64,000 nucleotides of DNA from Pollutimonas sp036675275 (GTDB lineage: Bacteria > Pseudomonadota > Gammaproteobacteria > Burkholderiales > Burkholderiaceae_B), in contig JAKFFG010000005.1 in the NCBI GenBank assembly GCA_036675275.1, positions 124,001 to 188,000 on the forward strand, in the 5' to 3' direction. This document shows, piece by piece, positions 24,230-34,361 of the stretch. The notes under the pieces were generated by a model. It worked only from the letters and a program-made list of their open reading frames with translations, was not told the DNA's origin and searched no databases. The translations under genes and the position numbers were made by a program. The first letter of the stretch is position 1. Every line of letters begins with the position of its first letter.

Positions 24230-26835
24230 GCAAACTCGCCGTCTCTGGCGTACAGGCTGATACGGCCGAGTGCACGCCCTTCGAGCGCGGCGCCAAGCAC
24301 CTCGCGGCTGATTCTCGGCAGCAAGGTGTTAACGACAATAGCGTCTATCATACGGGCGCCGGAATCCACTTCAGTACAGCGGTAAACGACTAGTTCGATT
24401 GCCGACGGATCGACAAGCAGTTCAATCGCGTGGTGGTCGAGCAGCCGTGCAGCCAGTCTGCCCATGGTCATGGAACCAATGCGGCCAAGCATGTCATCAG
24501 GCAAAGGGTAATAAGGCACCACGACGAGACGTCCCAACAGAGCAGGAGGAAACACATTGAGCAAGGGGCCTCGCAAGGCTTGGGCCATGCGCTCGGGTTG
24601 CGGACGCGTGTCCGTCTGCTGGCAAAGAACGCCGATTTCCCGCGTGCCGGTATTTGAGGTCAGAATAATGACTGAGTGGCGAAAATCGATCCGGCGCCCT
24701 TCCCCGTCTTCCATCCAGCCTTTATCAAAAACCTGGAAGAACAGTTCGTGCACGTCGCGGTGAGCTTTTTCGACTTCGTCGAGCAGGATGACGCTATGTG
24801 GACGGCGCCGAACCGCCTCTGTCAGCACGCCTCCTTCACCGTAACCCACGTAACCGGGCGGCGCTCCCTTTAGCGTCGACACGCTGTGGGGTTCCTGAAA
24901 CTCGCTCATATTGATCGTAATCAGATTCTGTTCGCCGCCATACAAAGCCTCGGCGAGGGCCAGCGCGGTCTCTGTCTTGCCGACCCCGCTGGGGCCGCAC
25001 AAAAGAAATACCCCTACCGGTTTCTCCGGGTCGCTCAACCGGGCTCGCGACGACTGTATGCGCTGAGCGATCAGGTCCAGACCATGGCGCTGGCCCACCA
25101 CTCGGCGCTCGAGCACATCGCCCAGGGCAAGAACGATGCTGGCCTCGTCCTTCATCATGCGCCCGACCGGAATACCGGTCCATTCGGCCACGATGGACGC
25201 GACAGCGGCGGTATCGACCGATGGGAACACCAAAGCGGTCTCGTCCTGCAGGGCTTTCAGTTCATTCTGGACCTGTATCAGTTGATCGCGCGTATCCTCT
25301 TGCGTGTCAGGGGAATCGGTCAACTCCTCACGCAACACACGTACTCGTTCAGCCAGCCGCTGCTCGACTTTCCAGGCTCTTTCAAGTACCGCCAGCTCCT
25401 GGCGCGCCGTCTCGCGCAGCTTCATGCATGCCTCGAGACGCTCCGTCCTGTCCTGTCCCAGCCGCGACTCGCGGGCCAGTATGTCGTGTTCGATCGTTAG
25501 CGCTCCTATGCGGTGCTGAAGGTCCTCGATAAGCCCCGGTGTTGCGTGCTGGCTGATGGCGACGCGGGCGCACGCAGTATCCAGCAGAGCCACCGCCTTG
25601 TCCGGCAATTGCCGGGCGGGAATATAGCGGTGCGAAAGATTTACTGCAGTGCCGATCGCCTCATCGAGCAGCAGCACCCCGTGATGCCGCTCCAGCGTCG
25701 CGGCCAGGCTGCGCAGCATGCCGACCGCTTGCTCCGGCGAAGGCTCGGCCACCTGGATGGGCTGGAAGCGGCGCGTGAGAGCGGGATCCTTCTCGATATA
25801 CCGCTTGAATTCTGCCCACGTCGTGGCGCCTATGGTGCGTAACTGGCCGCGTGCCAAGGCCGGTTTGAGCAGGTTGGCCGCATCGCCGGTACCGGCCGAC
25901 CCGCCGGCTCCCACCAGGGTGTGTATCTCATCGATGAAAAGCACGATGGGCCTGGCGCTGCCCTGAACAGCATCGATGACCTGGCGCAAGCGTTGCTCGA
26001 ACTCGCCCCTTGCCCCGGCGCCGGCCTGCAGCAGACCAATATCGAGGAGCAACAGCGACACGTCCTTGAGCGCGGGCGGTACATCGCCTTGGGCCAGGCG
26101 CAAGGCCAGGCCTTCCACGATCGCCGTCTTGCCCACGCCCGCCTCGCCGGTAAGCAGTGGATTATTCTGGCGCCGCCGCATCAAGACATCGATCATCTGG
26201 CGGATTTCCTCGTCCCGGCCCGTGACCGGATCGATCTTGCCTGCAAGCGCTCGCGCCGTGAGATCGACCGCATACTGCTCCAGCACGCCGGCATGTCCAG
26301 CAACCTGTTCAGTGGACGTTCCCATCGTGGCGCCGCCTTGCGGCCACACATCCGCCTGTTCGGGCGAACCTGCAATAATGGCTTCGAAGTCCAGCAGCAG
26401 CACGTCGGGTACGATTTTCTCGAACTCGGCGCTGATGCCGTACAAAACATTGCGCAACGTCGGCGCCTTCAGGATTCCGGCAAGCAGATGTCCGCTGCGG
26501 ATGCGTGCCGAGCCGAACTTGATCGAGCCGTACATCCAGCCTCGCTCGACCGCCTCGTCGATGTGCCCGGACAGATCGGAAACGCGACCTTCGCCGACCG
26601 GAAGACGCTCGAGCGCCGCAAGCAGTCCGTCTTGGACCCGCGCCGGTTCAATTCCAAAATGCCGTGCAATGCGGTGCATGTCCGAATCGACCACATGCAT
26701 CATCTGATGCAGCCAGTGCACCAACTCGACATGCGTATGCCCCCGCAACCGGCAAAAGCTTGTGGCGCCCTGCAGTGCTATATACAGGGTCGAGCCCAGC
26801 TTGCCAAAGAGCTCCATCCGATTGATGTCCGACAT
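24214..26835 (-). CDS. tssH: T6SS AAA+ ATPase TssH (ClpV)
   Basis: 873 residues. A ClpV-type N-domain (about 1-150) starts MSDINRMELFGKLGSTLYIA. First AAA module: Walker A GEAGVGKTAIVEG and Walker B LFIDEIHTLVGAGG; then the coiled-coil M-domain (about 410-520). Second AAA module: GPSGVGKTETALALAE and VILLDEVEKAH. Both modules appear intact. ClpV disassembles contracted TssBC sheaths. It is the last gene of the long leftward operon. Confidence 0.96.
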   Translation of the reverse strand: MSDINRMELFGKLGSTLYIALQGATSFCRLRGHTHVELVHWLHQMMHVVDSDMHRIARHFGIEPARVQDGLLAALERLPVGEGRVSDLSGHIDEAVERGWMYGSIKFGSARIRSGHLLAGILKAPTLRNVLYGISAEFEKIVPDVLLLDFEAIIAGSPEQADVWPQGGATMGTSTEQVAGHAGVLEQYAVDLTARALAGKIDPVTGRDEEIRQMIDVLMRRRQNNPLLTGEAGVGKTAIVEGLALRLAQGDVPPALKDVSLLLLDIGLLQAGAGARGEFEQRLRQVIDAVQGSARPIVLFIDEIHTLVGAGGSAGTGDAANLLKPALARGQLRTIGATTWAEFKRYIEKDPALTRRFQPIQVAEPSPEQAVGMLRSLAATLERHHGVLLLDEAIGTAVNLSHRYIPARQLPDKAVALLDTACARVAISQHATPGLIEDLQHRIGALTIEHDILARESRLGQDRTERLEACMKLRETARQELAVLERAWKVEQRLAERVRVLREELTDSPDTQEDTRDQLIQVQNELKALQDETALVFPSVDTAAVASIVAEWTGIPVGRMMKDEASIVLALGDVLERRVVGQRHGLDLIAQRIQSSRARLSDPEKPVGVFLLCGPSGVGKTETALALAEALYGGEQNLITINMSEFQEPHSVSTLKGAPPGYVGYGEGGVLTEAVRRRPHSVILLDEVEKAHRDVHELFFQVFDKGWMEDGEGRRIDFRHSVIILTSNTGTREIGVLCQQTDTRPQPERMAQALRGPLLNVFPPALLGRLVVVPYYPLPDDMLGRIGSMTMGRLAARLLDHHAIELLVDPSAIELVVYRCTEVDSGARMIDAIVVNTLLPRISREVLGAALEGRALGRISLYARDGEFAYEFC

Positions 26836-26890
26836 TGCGTGTTGTCCCCGTTTTAAATGACATAAATGATCTTGTCCGCGGCCAGACTGC

Positions 26891-28015
26891 TCAAGCAGGA
26901 AAGCCCGGTCGCGCCGTATCTGCCGAGGAGGAAGGCTCCGGCGTGATTATCAAATCCCGTCCGTGTCCCAGGGCGGGCGCGCGGTGGCCCAGCCAGCTGG
27001 CGTGTCCCAAGGGCGCAGCGCCCTCATTCAGGCGAACGCCGCTGACGTCGCGTCTGTCGAGAACCAGTTGCGCATCCCAGGCGTACTCGAGCCCCAGGTA
27101 CTCTCTCACCCAGTCGCGCAACTGCCTCGCCTTCTTGCGGCCAGGCAGAAACTGCATATAGTCCGCAAGCCGCATCGGCCCAAGCACAAGCCGGAACGCA
27201 TGTTGCCCATCCCGGACGGCAGCCCCGAGCACAGTCCCGGATGCAAGACGTGCGCCAGTCCGTCGCAGGCAAAGTCGCTCAGTTGGATCGAGCCGGACCC
27301 AGCGCGACACAAATTCCTGCAACCGGGCCCGGACACCAAAATACCCTTGCAGGATCTGGATCAGGCCCTCGGGGTTGCGTGTCTGGCGCAGCAGATGTCC
27401 GGCTATTGCGTACTTGGCATGATCGGCGATGCTGTCCGACCGCTTGTGCGCCGGCATGCCCCGATGCAGCAGGCTGGCCAGATAACGGCTGAAATGCTCT
27501 TCTGCATTGTCCAGGCTGGCCGCGCTCTGGGCATTCGCCCATGCGCGGTAAAACAGCAGGATCAAGCGATGATGAAAAAGGTCAGCAAAAGCCGCCAGCG
27601 TGCCATCCCCGTGATGAATCAGGCGCTCGCGGGCGTATTCGGTCATATGCAAGGGCAACGGACCGTTAGGACCGAACAGCCCGAAACCATACACGGAGAG
27701 CACCGCCGGCCGGCCCGGCTGCGGGCGCTCTACCGCTGCCAGCGTAGACGGAGCGAATACCATATGCGGCATCTGGCGCAGGCGCACCGGTTCATGCCGC
27801 GGCGCCGCCGCACGCCCCAGCCCTTTGCCGGCGCCGCCGCGTGCATCCAGCCAGCGCAGCACCTGGAAAAGATCGTGGTCGTAGGGATAATCCTCAAGCC
27901 GTTGCCAGAAGTCTGTTGGCAATGTATCGGCTGGAAGCGTTGCCCGCAGCCCGCTGCTGAAGGCGTCATCCAGCATGATCTGGAGATCGGGCATCGAGCT
28001 GTCCGGAGAGTTCAT
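26891..28015 (-). CDS. tssG: T6SS baseplate protein TssG
   Basis: 374 residues from the ATG at 28015; a TTG at 28027 next to the tssF stop is an alternative start. The signature YPYDHDLFQVLRWLDARGG near the N-terminus and FGLFGPNGPLPLHMTEYARE at about 125 are typical. TssG forms the baseplate wedge with TssE, TssF and TssK. It follows tssF directly and precedes tssH by 55 bp. Confidence 0.94.
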   Translation of the reverse strand: MNSPDSSMPDLQIMLDDAFSSGLRATLPADTLPTDFWQRLEDYPYDHDLFQVLRWLDARGGAGKGLGRAAAPRHEPVRLRQMPHMVFAPSTLAAVERPQPGRPAVLSVYGFGLFGPNGPLPLHMTEYARERLIHHGDGTLAAFADLFHHRLILLFYRAWANAQSAASLDNAEEHFSRYLASLLHRGMPAHKRSDSIADHAKYAIAGHLLRQTRNPEGLIQILQGYFGVRARLQEFVSRWVRLDPTERLCLRRTGARLASGTVLGAAVRDGQHAFRLVLGPMRLADYMQFLPGRKKARQLRDWVREYLGLEYAWDAQLVLDRRDVSGVRLNEGAAPLGHASWLGHRAPALGHGRDLIITPEPSSSADTARPGFPA

Positions 28016-28027
28016 CGCGGCCGTCAA

Positions 28028-29917
28028 CTAGATGACCGCCCGGGAACCCATGCGGGGCGTCCATCGGGCGACCTGTCCGCGTTGCTGCGTCGACAATACC
28101 ATCTCGGTCATCGTGTTGATCGAAACATGCCGTGCAAAGAATTGTTCCAGAACCGCCCCCAACACGAACGGGCTGGACCCGGAAAAGGCGGATTCGTCGA
28201 CGCTCAGATCGATGCGCACAGCGCGCCCCATCTGAATCGGCCCGGGATGAGGCAGCCGCCGGTATACCGGCGACATGCGGATATGCCTGAGACCCTGGAC
28301 CTGCCGGCTATACGCCGCGTCGGCCATAGGCGCATAGCTTTGCAACAGTTCGCGCATCGCCCGGGCGCCCTCCCGGTCATCGGCGTCGGACATATCGGTA
28401 TAGTTCAGACCCAGCTGGCTGATGAGGCGCCACGTCGCAGCTCCGTCGGCCAGAGCCGGACGCGGCCGCGAAGGGCCTTTGAGTATGCGTATCGCTGAGA
28501 CGGGCGCGGATACACGCAGGCTGAAATCGGTCTCGCCGCCACGCGGCAGCAATAGCGGCAAATCGCGGTTCGTGCATAGCGTTTCAACGCTGAGATGACG
28601 CAACTGTTCGGAATACGGTGCTTCATCGCGATCGACCAGGGACACAAAGACTTCACTGCCTGTATAGGCGCTGCGCGTGCCCGTCTGCCTCGCGATGTCC
28701 GTCACGATGCGCGGCTCGCGCCTCAATGCGTAGTAGGCGCTGTAATCGCCACCATCATCCGAGACCGAGCGATAGAATGGCCGAAACTCCCTGGACGGCC
28801 CGCTGGCCGCATGTCCGGTCAGCCGGGTAATGCAAAAGACCTCGAAATCCGTCGGACGCGTACGTTCGATGACAACGTGGTGTTCGTGCTGCCGGGGTGT
28901 GACGACGATACGGTCCGCCCGCCGCGGCGTCAGGTTGATGACCGGCACGCAATGCAGCGCGAGGTGTTCGGCCGTGATCACCTCGTAGAGCTCAGGCGCG
29001 GCGTCCTCAAGCAATAGCGTCAATTCAAAAACCTTGACCGGCCCCTCCTGGGCAAGACGCCGCAGTTGCGGCTTCAACCCGTTGATGCTGAAAAACAGAA
29101 AGCGTTCGGCAAACGCCGCATACTCCTGCAACAGGCGATATCCCTGGAATACCCTGGCATCCACAGGCAGCAACGCCTGGGACGCATTGAAGCCTTCGTG
29201 TTGCAATGCATCGGCATCCAACCGGGCTATCGTCCGCGCGGGACGGTCCGTGCCGTGGCACAGTACACCGCAACATCTGCCGATCAACAATTCCAGCAAC
29301 CGGCTCGTATGAACGTCCTGGCCGTTCAGGAAAAACTCAAGCCGGTCCAGGTCAAGTTCGCTGAGCAAAGCGCCGCCGCATACCTCGATGCGCAAACGCA
29401 AGGCGCTGCGAACCGGCGATGCACGACCGCCAAACCCAAACCGCGACAGCGGCAGATCCAAAGGCGCATCGGTAAGTTCGGCGTGCGCAATGCGCAAGGG
29501 CCAGAGCATGACTTCATGGCCGGTGGAGAATTCACAGTGAGTCTGCTCGTGCGGAGCAAGCCCGGCGCGCAGCAATGTGCCGCGTGGCAGCGGGAAACCT
29601 TTGGCCAGCGCGCCTTCATTCATCCCCGGTTGAAGCTGGACGATGGCCATCGACGGTGTCGGAGCAAGGTAATTGGGATGCACGATCTCCAGCAGGCGCT
29701 GCGAGAACCGTGGAAACTCCGCATCCATCTTCATCTGTATGCGGGCAGTCAGGAAACCGACGCCTTCAAGCAGGCGCTCGACATAAGGGTCGGCGACCTC
29801 GGTGCCATTCATGCCCAGGCGCCCAGCCACCTTGGGGTAGTGCGAGGCGAACTCGGCGCCCATTTCGCGAAGGTACGCCAGCTCCCTGTTGTAGTAGTCA
29901 AGCAGTGACGGATTCAT
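28028..29917 (-). CDS. tssF: T6SS baseplate protein TssF
   Basis: 629 residues from the ATG at 29917; the longer in-frame extension overlaps tssE and is rejected. The N-terminus MNPSLLDYYNRELAYLREMG, followed by EFASHYPKVAGRLG, is diagnostic of TssF (VasA/ImpG). It overlaps the tssE stop by 4 bp, implying coupled synthesis of wedge partners. Length is normal for the family. Confidence 0.95.
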   Translation of the reverse strand: MNPSLLDYYNRELAYLREMGAEFASHYPKVAGRLGMNGTEVADPYVERLLEGVGFLTARIQMKMDAEFPRFSQRLLEIVHPNYLAPTPSMAIVQLQPGMNEGALAKGFPLPRGTLLRAGLAPHEQTHCEFSTGHEVMLWPLRIAHAELTDAPLDLPLSRFGFGGRASPVRSALRLRIEVCGGALLSELDLDRLEFFLNGQDVHTSRLLELLIGRCCGVLCHGTDRPARTIARLDADALQHEGFNASQALLPVDARVFQGYRLLQEYAAFAERFLFFSINGLKPQLRRLAQEGPVKVFELTLLLEDAAPELYEVITAEHLALHCVPVINLTPRRADRIVVTPRQHEHHVVIERTRPTDFEVFCITRLTGHAASGPSREFRPFYRSVSDDGGDYSAYYALRREPRIVTDIARQTGTRSAYTGSEVFVSLVDRDEAPYSEQLRHLSVETLCTNRDLPLLLPRGGETDFSLRVSAPVSAIRILKGPSRPRPALADGAATWRLISQLGLNYTDMSDADDREGARAMRELLQSYAPMADAAYSRQVQGLRHIRMSPVYRRLPHPGPIQMGRAVRIDLSVDESAFSGSSPFVLGAVLEQFFARHVSINTMTEMVLSTQQRGQVARWTPRMGSRAVI

Positions 29918-30441
29918 GCGCCCGTACCCATGTCGGCCACATCGATGTATCCACTCTCGAGGTCGATATCGGTACGAAACAGGAATTCCTGGGGATACGG
30001 AACGCACCAAAGCATGCCGCTTATACGGAGGCTGACAATATTATGCTGGGCGAGGACGGCCGCGTCGGCCTCACAGCGCACAGCCAGGGTTTCAGCCAAG
30101 ATGCGCGGTTCAAATGCCATGATGGCCTGAGCAATGGCATTTTCAAGATCCAGCCAGTCCACCTCGGACATACGCTGTCCGGCCATGGCGCGAACGCCGA
30201 AATTCAGGGTGGACGCCCGAACGTGCCCGCGGTGCTCCAGGTCTTGTGTCGATTCGGTATTGACGGTATTGAGCAACCAGCGCAAATCTCGCAGGACCGC
30301 GCTGCGCAACTGTGTCTGCGTCAACTGCATGTCGCCGGATGCATCGGCGGCGCGGCGGGGCGCCGCGTCGGTAAGCCGGTCGAGGAGCGCCGGCTGAAAA
30401 CGGTCGCGCGCGCCGCGCAAGCGATAAGTCTGGGATTTCAT
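29914..30441 (-). CDS. tssE: T6SS baseplate protein TssE (gp25-like)
   Basis: 175 residues from the ATG 30441 (MKSQTYRLRGARDRFQPALL). The gp25-type core is visible in LRDLRWLLNTVN, VRASTLNFGV and LENAIAQAIMAFEPRIL. TssE seeds sheath assembly at the baseplate. The gene lies between hcp and tssF, overlapping the latter. Confidence 0.93.
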   Translation of the reverse strand: MKSQTYRLRGARDRFQPALLDRLTDAAPRRAADASGDMQLTQTQLRSAVLRDLRWLLNTVNTESTQDLEHRGHVRASTLNFGVRAMAGQRMSEVDWLDLENAIAQAIMAFEPRILAETLAVRCEADAAVLAQHNIVSLRISGMLWCVPYPQEFLFRTDIDLESGYIDVADMGTGA

Positions 30442-30494
30442 CAATACTTTCTGCAAATGGGCTGCGACTTGAACGGCGCAGCCCATGGGTTACG

Positions 30495-30977
30495 TTAGAC
30501 TTCCTTGTTCTGCTTGACATCCCAGGCAACCAGGCTCTCGGCGCCCTTGCCGCCTGCGTCGGTCTGCTCCCAATACTGCTGCTTGACCTTTGCGGCCTGG
30601 AACGCATATTCGACCAAAACCACTTCCGAGTCCTTGTCTGCCGAAACCTGCACCGACGTGACCAGCACATCTTCCAGCGTCACTTTTGAATATTCGATCT
30701 GCGTGCCGCCCGCCTTGCACATGGACAGCTCTATCCTCGGCAGATGCTTGCCGCTGGCACAATGCTTCATGACCGCAGGCGCCGCCTTGTCGATACGGGC
30801 GACCACGTGCAGGTCATTGAAGCTCGCCTTGCCGATACCCCCGCCCCCGCCCGCGGTCATCGACCCAGGCTGCGTCGCACCCCAGGCGAATGACCGAATG
30901 TCGGTCCAGTCCTTGTGATTGGCATCACGGGACTCGCCATTTGCACCTTCGATTTTCATGAACATATCTACAGCCAC
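30495..30977 (-). CDS. hcp: T6SS tube protein Hcp (TssD)
   Basis: 160 residues. The start codon is GTG at 30977, preceded by CAGGAGAG. MAVDMFMKIEGANGESRD, then DWTDIRSFAWGATQPGSM and a Gly-rich loop (TAGGGGGIGKASFNDLHVVA) are typical of Hcp. Hexameric rings stack into the inner tube and carry small effectors. It lies between tssC and tssE. No C-terminal extension is present, so it is not an evolved Hcp. Confidence 0.97.
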   Translation of the reverse strand: MAVDMFMKIEGANGESRDANHKDWTDIRSFAWGATQPGSMTAGGGGGIGKASFNDLHVVARIDKAAPAVMKHCASGKHLPRIELSMCKAGGTQIEYSKVTLEDVLVTSVQVSADKDSEVVLVEYAFQAAKVKQQYWEQTDAGGKGAESLVAWDVKQNKEV

Positions 30978-31027
30978 GGAACTCTCCTGTTTAACGTATG
31001 ACGACCATGATTAGCCCTGCGATTCCG

Positions 31028-32527
31028 TTAACCACCGTTCTGTTTGAGCGATGGCAACTTGGACACCAGCCTCAAAGACACAGTCAGACCTTCAAGCTGA
31101 TAATGAGGACGCAAGAAAAACTTTGCAGCGTAATAGCCGGGGTTATCTTCGATTTCCAGCACTTGCACTTCGGCGGCGGCCAGCGGTTTGCGCGCCTTGG
31201 TTTCCTGCGATGAATTTGCCGGATCGCCATCCACGTAGTTCATGATCCAGTCGTTCAGCCAAAGCTCCATCTCGTCGCGTTCGCGGAATGAACCGATCTT
31301 GTCGCGGACAATGCATTTCAGGTAATGCGCAAAACGGCAGCATGCGAATAAATATGGGAGGCGAGTCGCCAGACGGGCATTCGCCGTGGCGTCCGCATCG
31401 TGATACTCGGCCGGCTTTTGCAGGGACTGGGCGCCGATGAATGCAGCGAAATCCGAATTCTTGCGATGAACGAGCGGCATGAAACCGTTCTTGGCCAGCT
31501 CCGCCTCGCGCCGGTCGCTGATCGCGATCTCCGTGGGGCACTTCATATCCACGCCACCATCGTCCGTCGGAAAGGTATGGCAGACCATGTTGTCAACGGC
31601 GCCCCCCGACTCCACGCCTCGTATCGACGTGCACCAGCCATATTGCTTGAAGGAACGGTTGATGTTTACCGCCATGGCGTAGGCTGAGTTCGACCACGTA
31701 TAGCGGTCATGACTTGCGCCGTCTGTTTCTTCTTCAAAATCGAATTCGTCCACGGGATGGGTCCGCACCCCGTATGGCAGGCGCGACAGGAAGCGAGGCA
31801 TCGCTAGTCCGACGTACCGCGAATCCTCGGACTCGCGCAGACTGCGCCAGGCGGCATACTCGGTATTGGTAAAGATATTGGTGAGGTCGCGGGGATTGGC
31901 CAGTTCCTGCCAGGTGTCCATCTGCATGACATCGGGCGAGGCTCCCGAAATAAACGGACAATGGGCAGCCGCGGAAATCCGGGCCATTTCGCCCAGCAGC
32001 TCTACATCCTGCGGACTATGATCGAAATAATAGTCGCCCACGATGCAACCCAGCGGCTCGCCTCCGAACTGCCCGTACTCTTCCTCATACACGCGCTTGA
32101 AAATCGGGCTCTGGTCCCAACTTGCGCCCTTGTGCCGCTTGAGGGTGCGCCCCAGCTCTTTCTTTGTCATGCACATGACGCGGATCTTGAGCAGCTCGTC
32201 CGTCTCGGTATTGTTCACCAAATAATGCAAGCCGCGCCATGCGCCCTCAAGCACCTGGAATTCAGACTCATGCATGATCAGATTGATCTGCTCGGACATC
32301 TTTCGGTCAATCTCGGCAATGATTTCCTGTATTGCCTGATAGGCATCGGAGGCCAAGGTCACCGAATTCTCCAGCGCCTGGCGAGCCAGTGTCTGTACGG
32401 CCTGCTCCACGGCAACGCGCGCCTGGTCGGTCTTGGGCTTGAACTCTTTTTGCAGCAGCGCGGAAAGCTCGTCGGTTTCAACGCTGGCCGGCGCAAGGCT
32501 CGCCGTGTTCAGGGCTTGTGCATTCAT
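31028..32527 (-). CDS. tssC: T6SS sheath large subunit TssC (VipB)
   Basis: 499 residues from the ATG at 32527. Conserved blocks are DRKMSEQINLIMHESEFQVL, EGAWRGLHYLVNNTETDELL, PLGCIVGDYYFDHSPQDVEL and the C-terminal YYAAKFFLRPHYQLEGLTVS. TssC and TssB form the contractile sheath. It starts 4 bp after the tssB stop. Confidence 0.97.
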   Translation of the reverse strand: MNAQALNTASLAPASVETDELSALLQKEFKPKTDQARVAVEQAVQTLARQALENSVTLASDAYQAIQEIIAEIDRKMSEQINLIMHESEFQVLEGAWRGLHYLVNNTETDELLKIRVMCMTKKELGRTLKRHKGASWDQSPIFKRVYEEEYGQFGGEPLGCIVGDYYFDHSPQDVELLGEMARISAAAHCPFISGASPDVMQMDTWQELANPRDLTNIFTNTEYAAWRSLRESEDSRYVGLAMPRFLSRLPYGVRTHPVDEFDFEEETDGASHDRYTWSNSAYAMAVNINRSFKQYGWCTSIRGVESGGAVDNMVCHTFPTDDGGVDMKCPTEIAISDRREAELAKNGFMPLVHRKNSDFAAFIGAQSLQKPAEYHDADATANARLATRLPYLFACCRFAHYLKCIVRDKIGSFRERDEMELWLNDWIMNYVDGDPANSSQETKARKPLAAAEVQVLEIEDNPGYYAAKFFLRPHYQLEGLTVSLRLVSKLPSLKQNGG

Positions 32528-32531
32528 TGAT

Positions 32532-33083
32532 TCATTCCTGAGTGATGGTTGACTTGCCTGCGAGGTCGTCGCCTTCCGTTGACTGGCCCGGGCGTGGCGC
32601 CGCAGCGAGCGCGCCGAGCAACGCCGGGTTCTGGAGCACATCGCTGATCAGTTCTTCGGCACCAGCCTTGCCGTCCATATAGGTCAACAGGTTGGCCAGT
32701 TGAGTGCGCGCTTCCAGTAGCTTGGCCAACGCATCGACCTTGCGGGCCACGGCGGCCGGCGAGAAATCGTCCATGCTCTCGAACTCAATGTCCACAGGCA
32801 GCATCCCCTCTCCCGTCAGCGTATTCGGGACATGGGCGGCCACGCGCGGTCTGATGCCCTTCATACGATCATCGAAGTTGTCGATATCGATGTCCAGAAA
32901 CTTACGTTCCGCGATCTCGGGCTGCGGCTCTCGTGATTTACCTGCAAGATCGGCCATTACGCCCATGACAAAGGGCAGCTGTATCGTGCGTTCCGCGCCA
33001 TAGATCTCCACGTCGTATTCGATCTGTACACGTGGCGCGCGGTTACGCGCTATGAATTTCTGTCCACTATTGCTCGTCGCCAT
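32532..33083 (-). CDS. tssB: T6SS sheath small subunit TssB (VipA)
   Basis: 183 residues, ribosome site AAGGAGCG. The motif RVQIEYDVEIYGAERTIQLP and FVMGVMADLAGK identify TssB. The C-terminal helix region (VARKVDALAKLLEARTQLAN) packs with TssC and recruits ClpV. The C-terminal tail is a little longer than usual and polar. Confidence 0.97.
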   Translation of the reverse strand: MATSNSGQKFIARNRAPRVQIEYDVEIYGAERTIQLPFVMGVMADLAGKSREPQPEIAERKFLDIDIDNFDDRMKGIRPRVAAHVPNTLTGEGMLPVDIEFESMDDFSPAAVARKVDALAKLLEARTQLANLLTYMDGKAGAEELISDVLQNPALLGALAAAPRPGQSTEGDDLAGKSTITQE

Positions 33084-33142
33084 GAGTCGCTCCTTGGTTT
33101 GGCTTGAATAGATTTTTTATGCTGAGCCGAAAGGCGCCGCGC

Positions 33143-34171
33143 TTATTCTCCGCGCGGCATCCAGACGGCGAACTGATCTGCGCCTTGAGGTGCAAGGTCT
33201 TTCAACAGCTCATGAAAATCGAGCGGTATGATTTGCTGCACCCGCCGGATCAACATCGGTGCCGGATGGCTTGGTTCCCGTGTATCGAAATACAGGCACA
33301 CCTTGCCCAGCGCCAGCAAGGCATCATCGCGGCTATCGATATTGGCTTCGCGCCACGAGGCGGCGGTAGTGCGCCGGCGCCGTTGGACCGCGTCGTCATC
33401 CCCCGGCGCGTCAATCGCGCTTCCAGCCATATCGTCGTCGACCGGATCAGGCGCCGACTCCTCCAGCACCGCGGCGATAAGGCCCAGCGCGCGCTCCAGG
33501 TCGGCCAAGTCCGGTGTCCACTCCGCCCCGGCTTCGCGCGCAACGACCTGCTTGATACGCGCGAGGGCGCGCAACGCACGCGGTACGGCCACCACGTTTT
33601 CCGCCCCTGCGGCGACCGCAAGCCTCAAGGCTTCGCGCAGCCGCGCCAGCCCGCCCGGATACACACTTACATCCACCAGACTGCCGTCGATCAGCGCCTC
33701 GGCATTTCTGACGGTGATTTGCCCGTACAGATCATTCAACAAGGACGCGTCGCGCAACGCCCTGACAACCCCTTGAGTCTCGCCAAGCGCTGACAGCGCG
33801 TTTACGCGTGGCATCGGATCCGCGACGCCCTCCAGGTGCAATAATGGAAAAACCTCGTCCCACCATGCTTCGAGAACGTCGGCGATCAACTGGACGCCAT
33901 CGAAGAATCCATTTACTCCGCGCAGCTCGGTCCAGGCTTGTGTCAACAGCGTCAGAACGCGGACATCGCAAGTGCGCTCGCACAAGGCCAGGGCTTCGCG
34001 CTCGATCAGCGACCAATCGGGCGCCACGGCGGGGATGATGGTGGAGCCGAACTGTTGCTCGGCCTTGGGTACGGCGGCTTGCTGCAACGCCAGGAATTCG
34101 GGGCTATATTCGAGATCCACTCCGCAGGCTCCCGCCTGGCCGAAAGTCGAAAACAGCAAAGGTATTGTCAT
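33143..34171 (-). CDS. tssA: T6SS protein TssA
   Basis: 342 residues from the ATG 34171 (MTIPLLFSTFGQAGACGVDL). The ImpA N-terminal domain covers about 1-150 (CDVRVLTLLTQAWTELRGVN), a variable middle follows, and the C-terminus REPSHPAPMLIRRVQQIIPL plus DFHELLKDLAP matches the short TssA1 class that acts in sheath priming at the baseplate. An AT-rich stretch at about 34260-34300 upstream could hold a separate promoter for tssA and the genes after it. Confidence 0.92.
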   Translation of the reverse strand: MTIPLLFSTFGQAGACGVDLEYSPEFLALQQAAVPKAEQQFGSTIIPAVAPDWSLIEREALALCERTCDVRVLTLLTQAWTELRGVNGFFDGVQLIADVLEAWWDEVFPLLHLEGVADPMPRVNALSALGETQGVVRALRDASLLNDLYGQITVRNAEALIDGSLVDVSVYPGGLARLREALRLAVAAGAENVVAVPRALRALARIKQVVAREAGAEWTPDLADLERALGLIAAVLEESAPDPVDDDMAGSAIDAPGDDDAVQRRRRTTAASWREANIDSRDDALLALGKVCLYFDTREPSHPAPMLIRRVQQIIPLDFHELLKDLAPQGADQFAVWMPRGE

Positions 34172-34361
34172 CGGTATCAGCCTGCAAACACGAAAACGCA
34201 AGACGCGTTGTCCTTCTGTTCGAGACGAATTCTAGGCAGCACCCATGTAGTCCGTATGACAGGTTCTCTTCCTTACAATTTTTATAATTATGTTTCCGGA
34301 TCGAGAAATAACGGCAAGCCCTTATACCGGCATGTCGTCTGACCGAACTTGCGCGATGAAG

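Noticed and set aside
26963..28498. 511-codon rightward open frame opposite tssG/tssF
   Set aside because: Overlaps two genuine T6SS genes antisense and has no recognisable domain.
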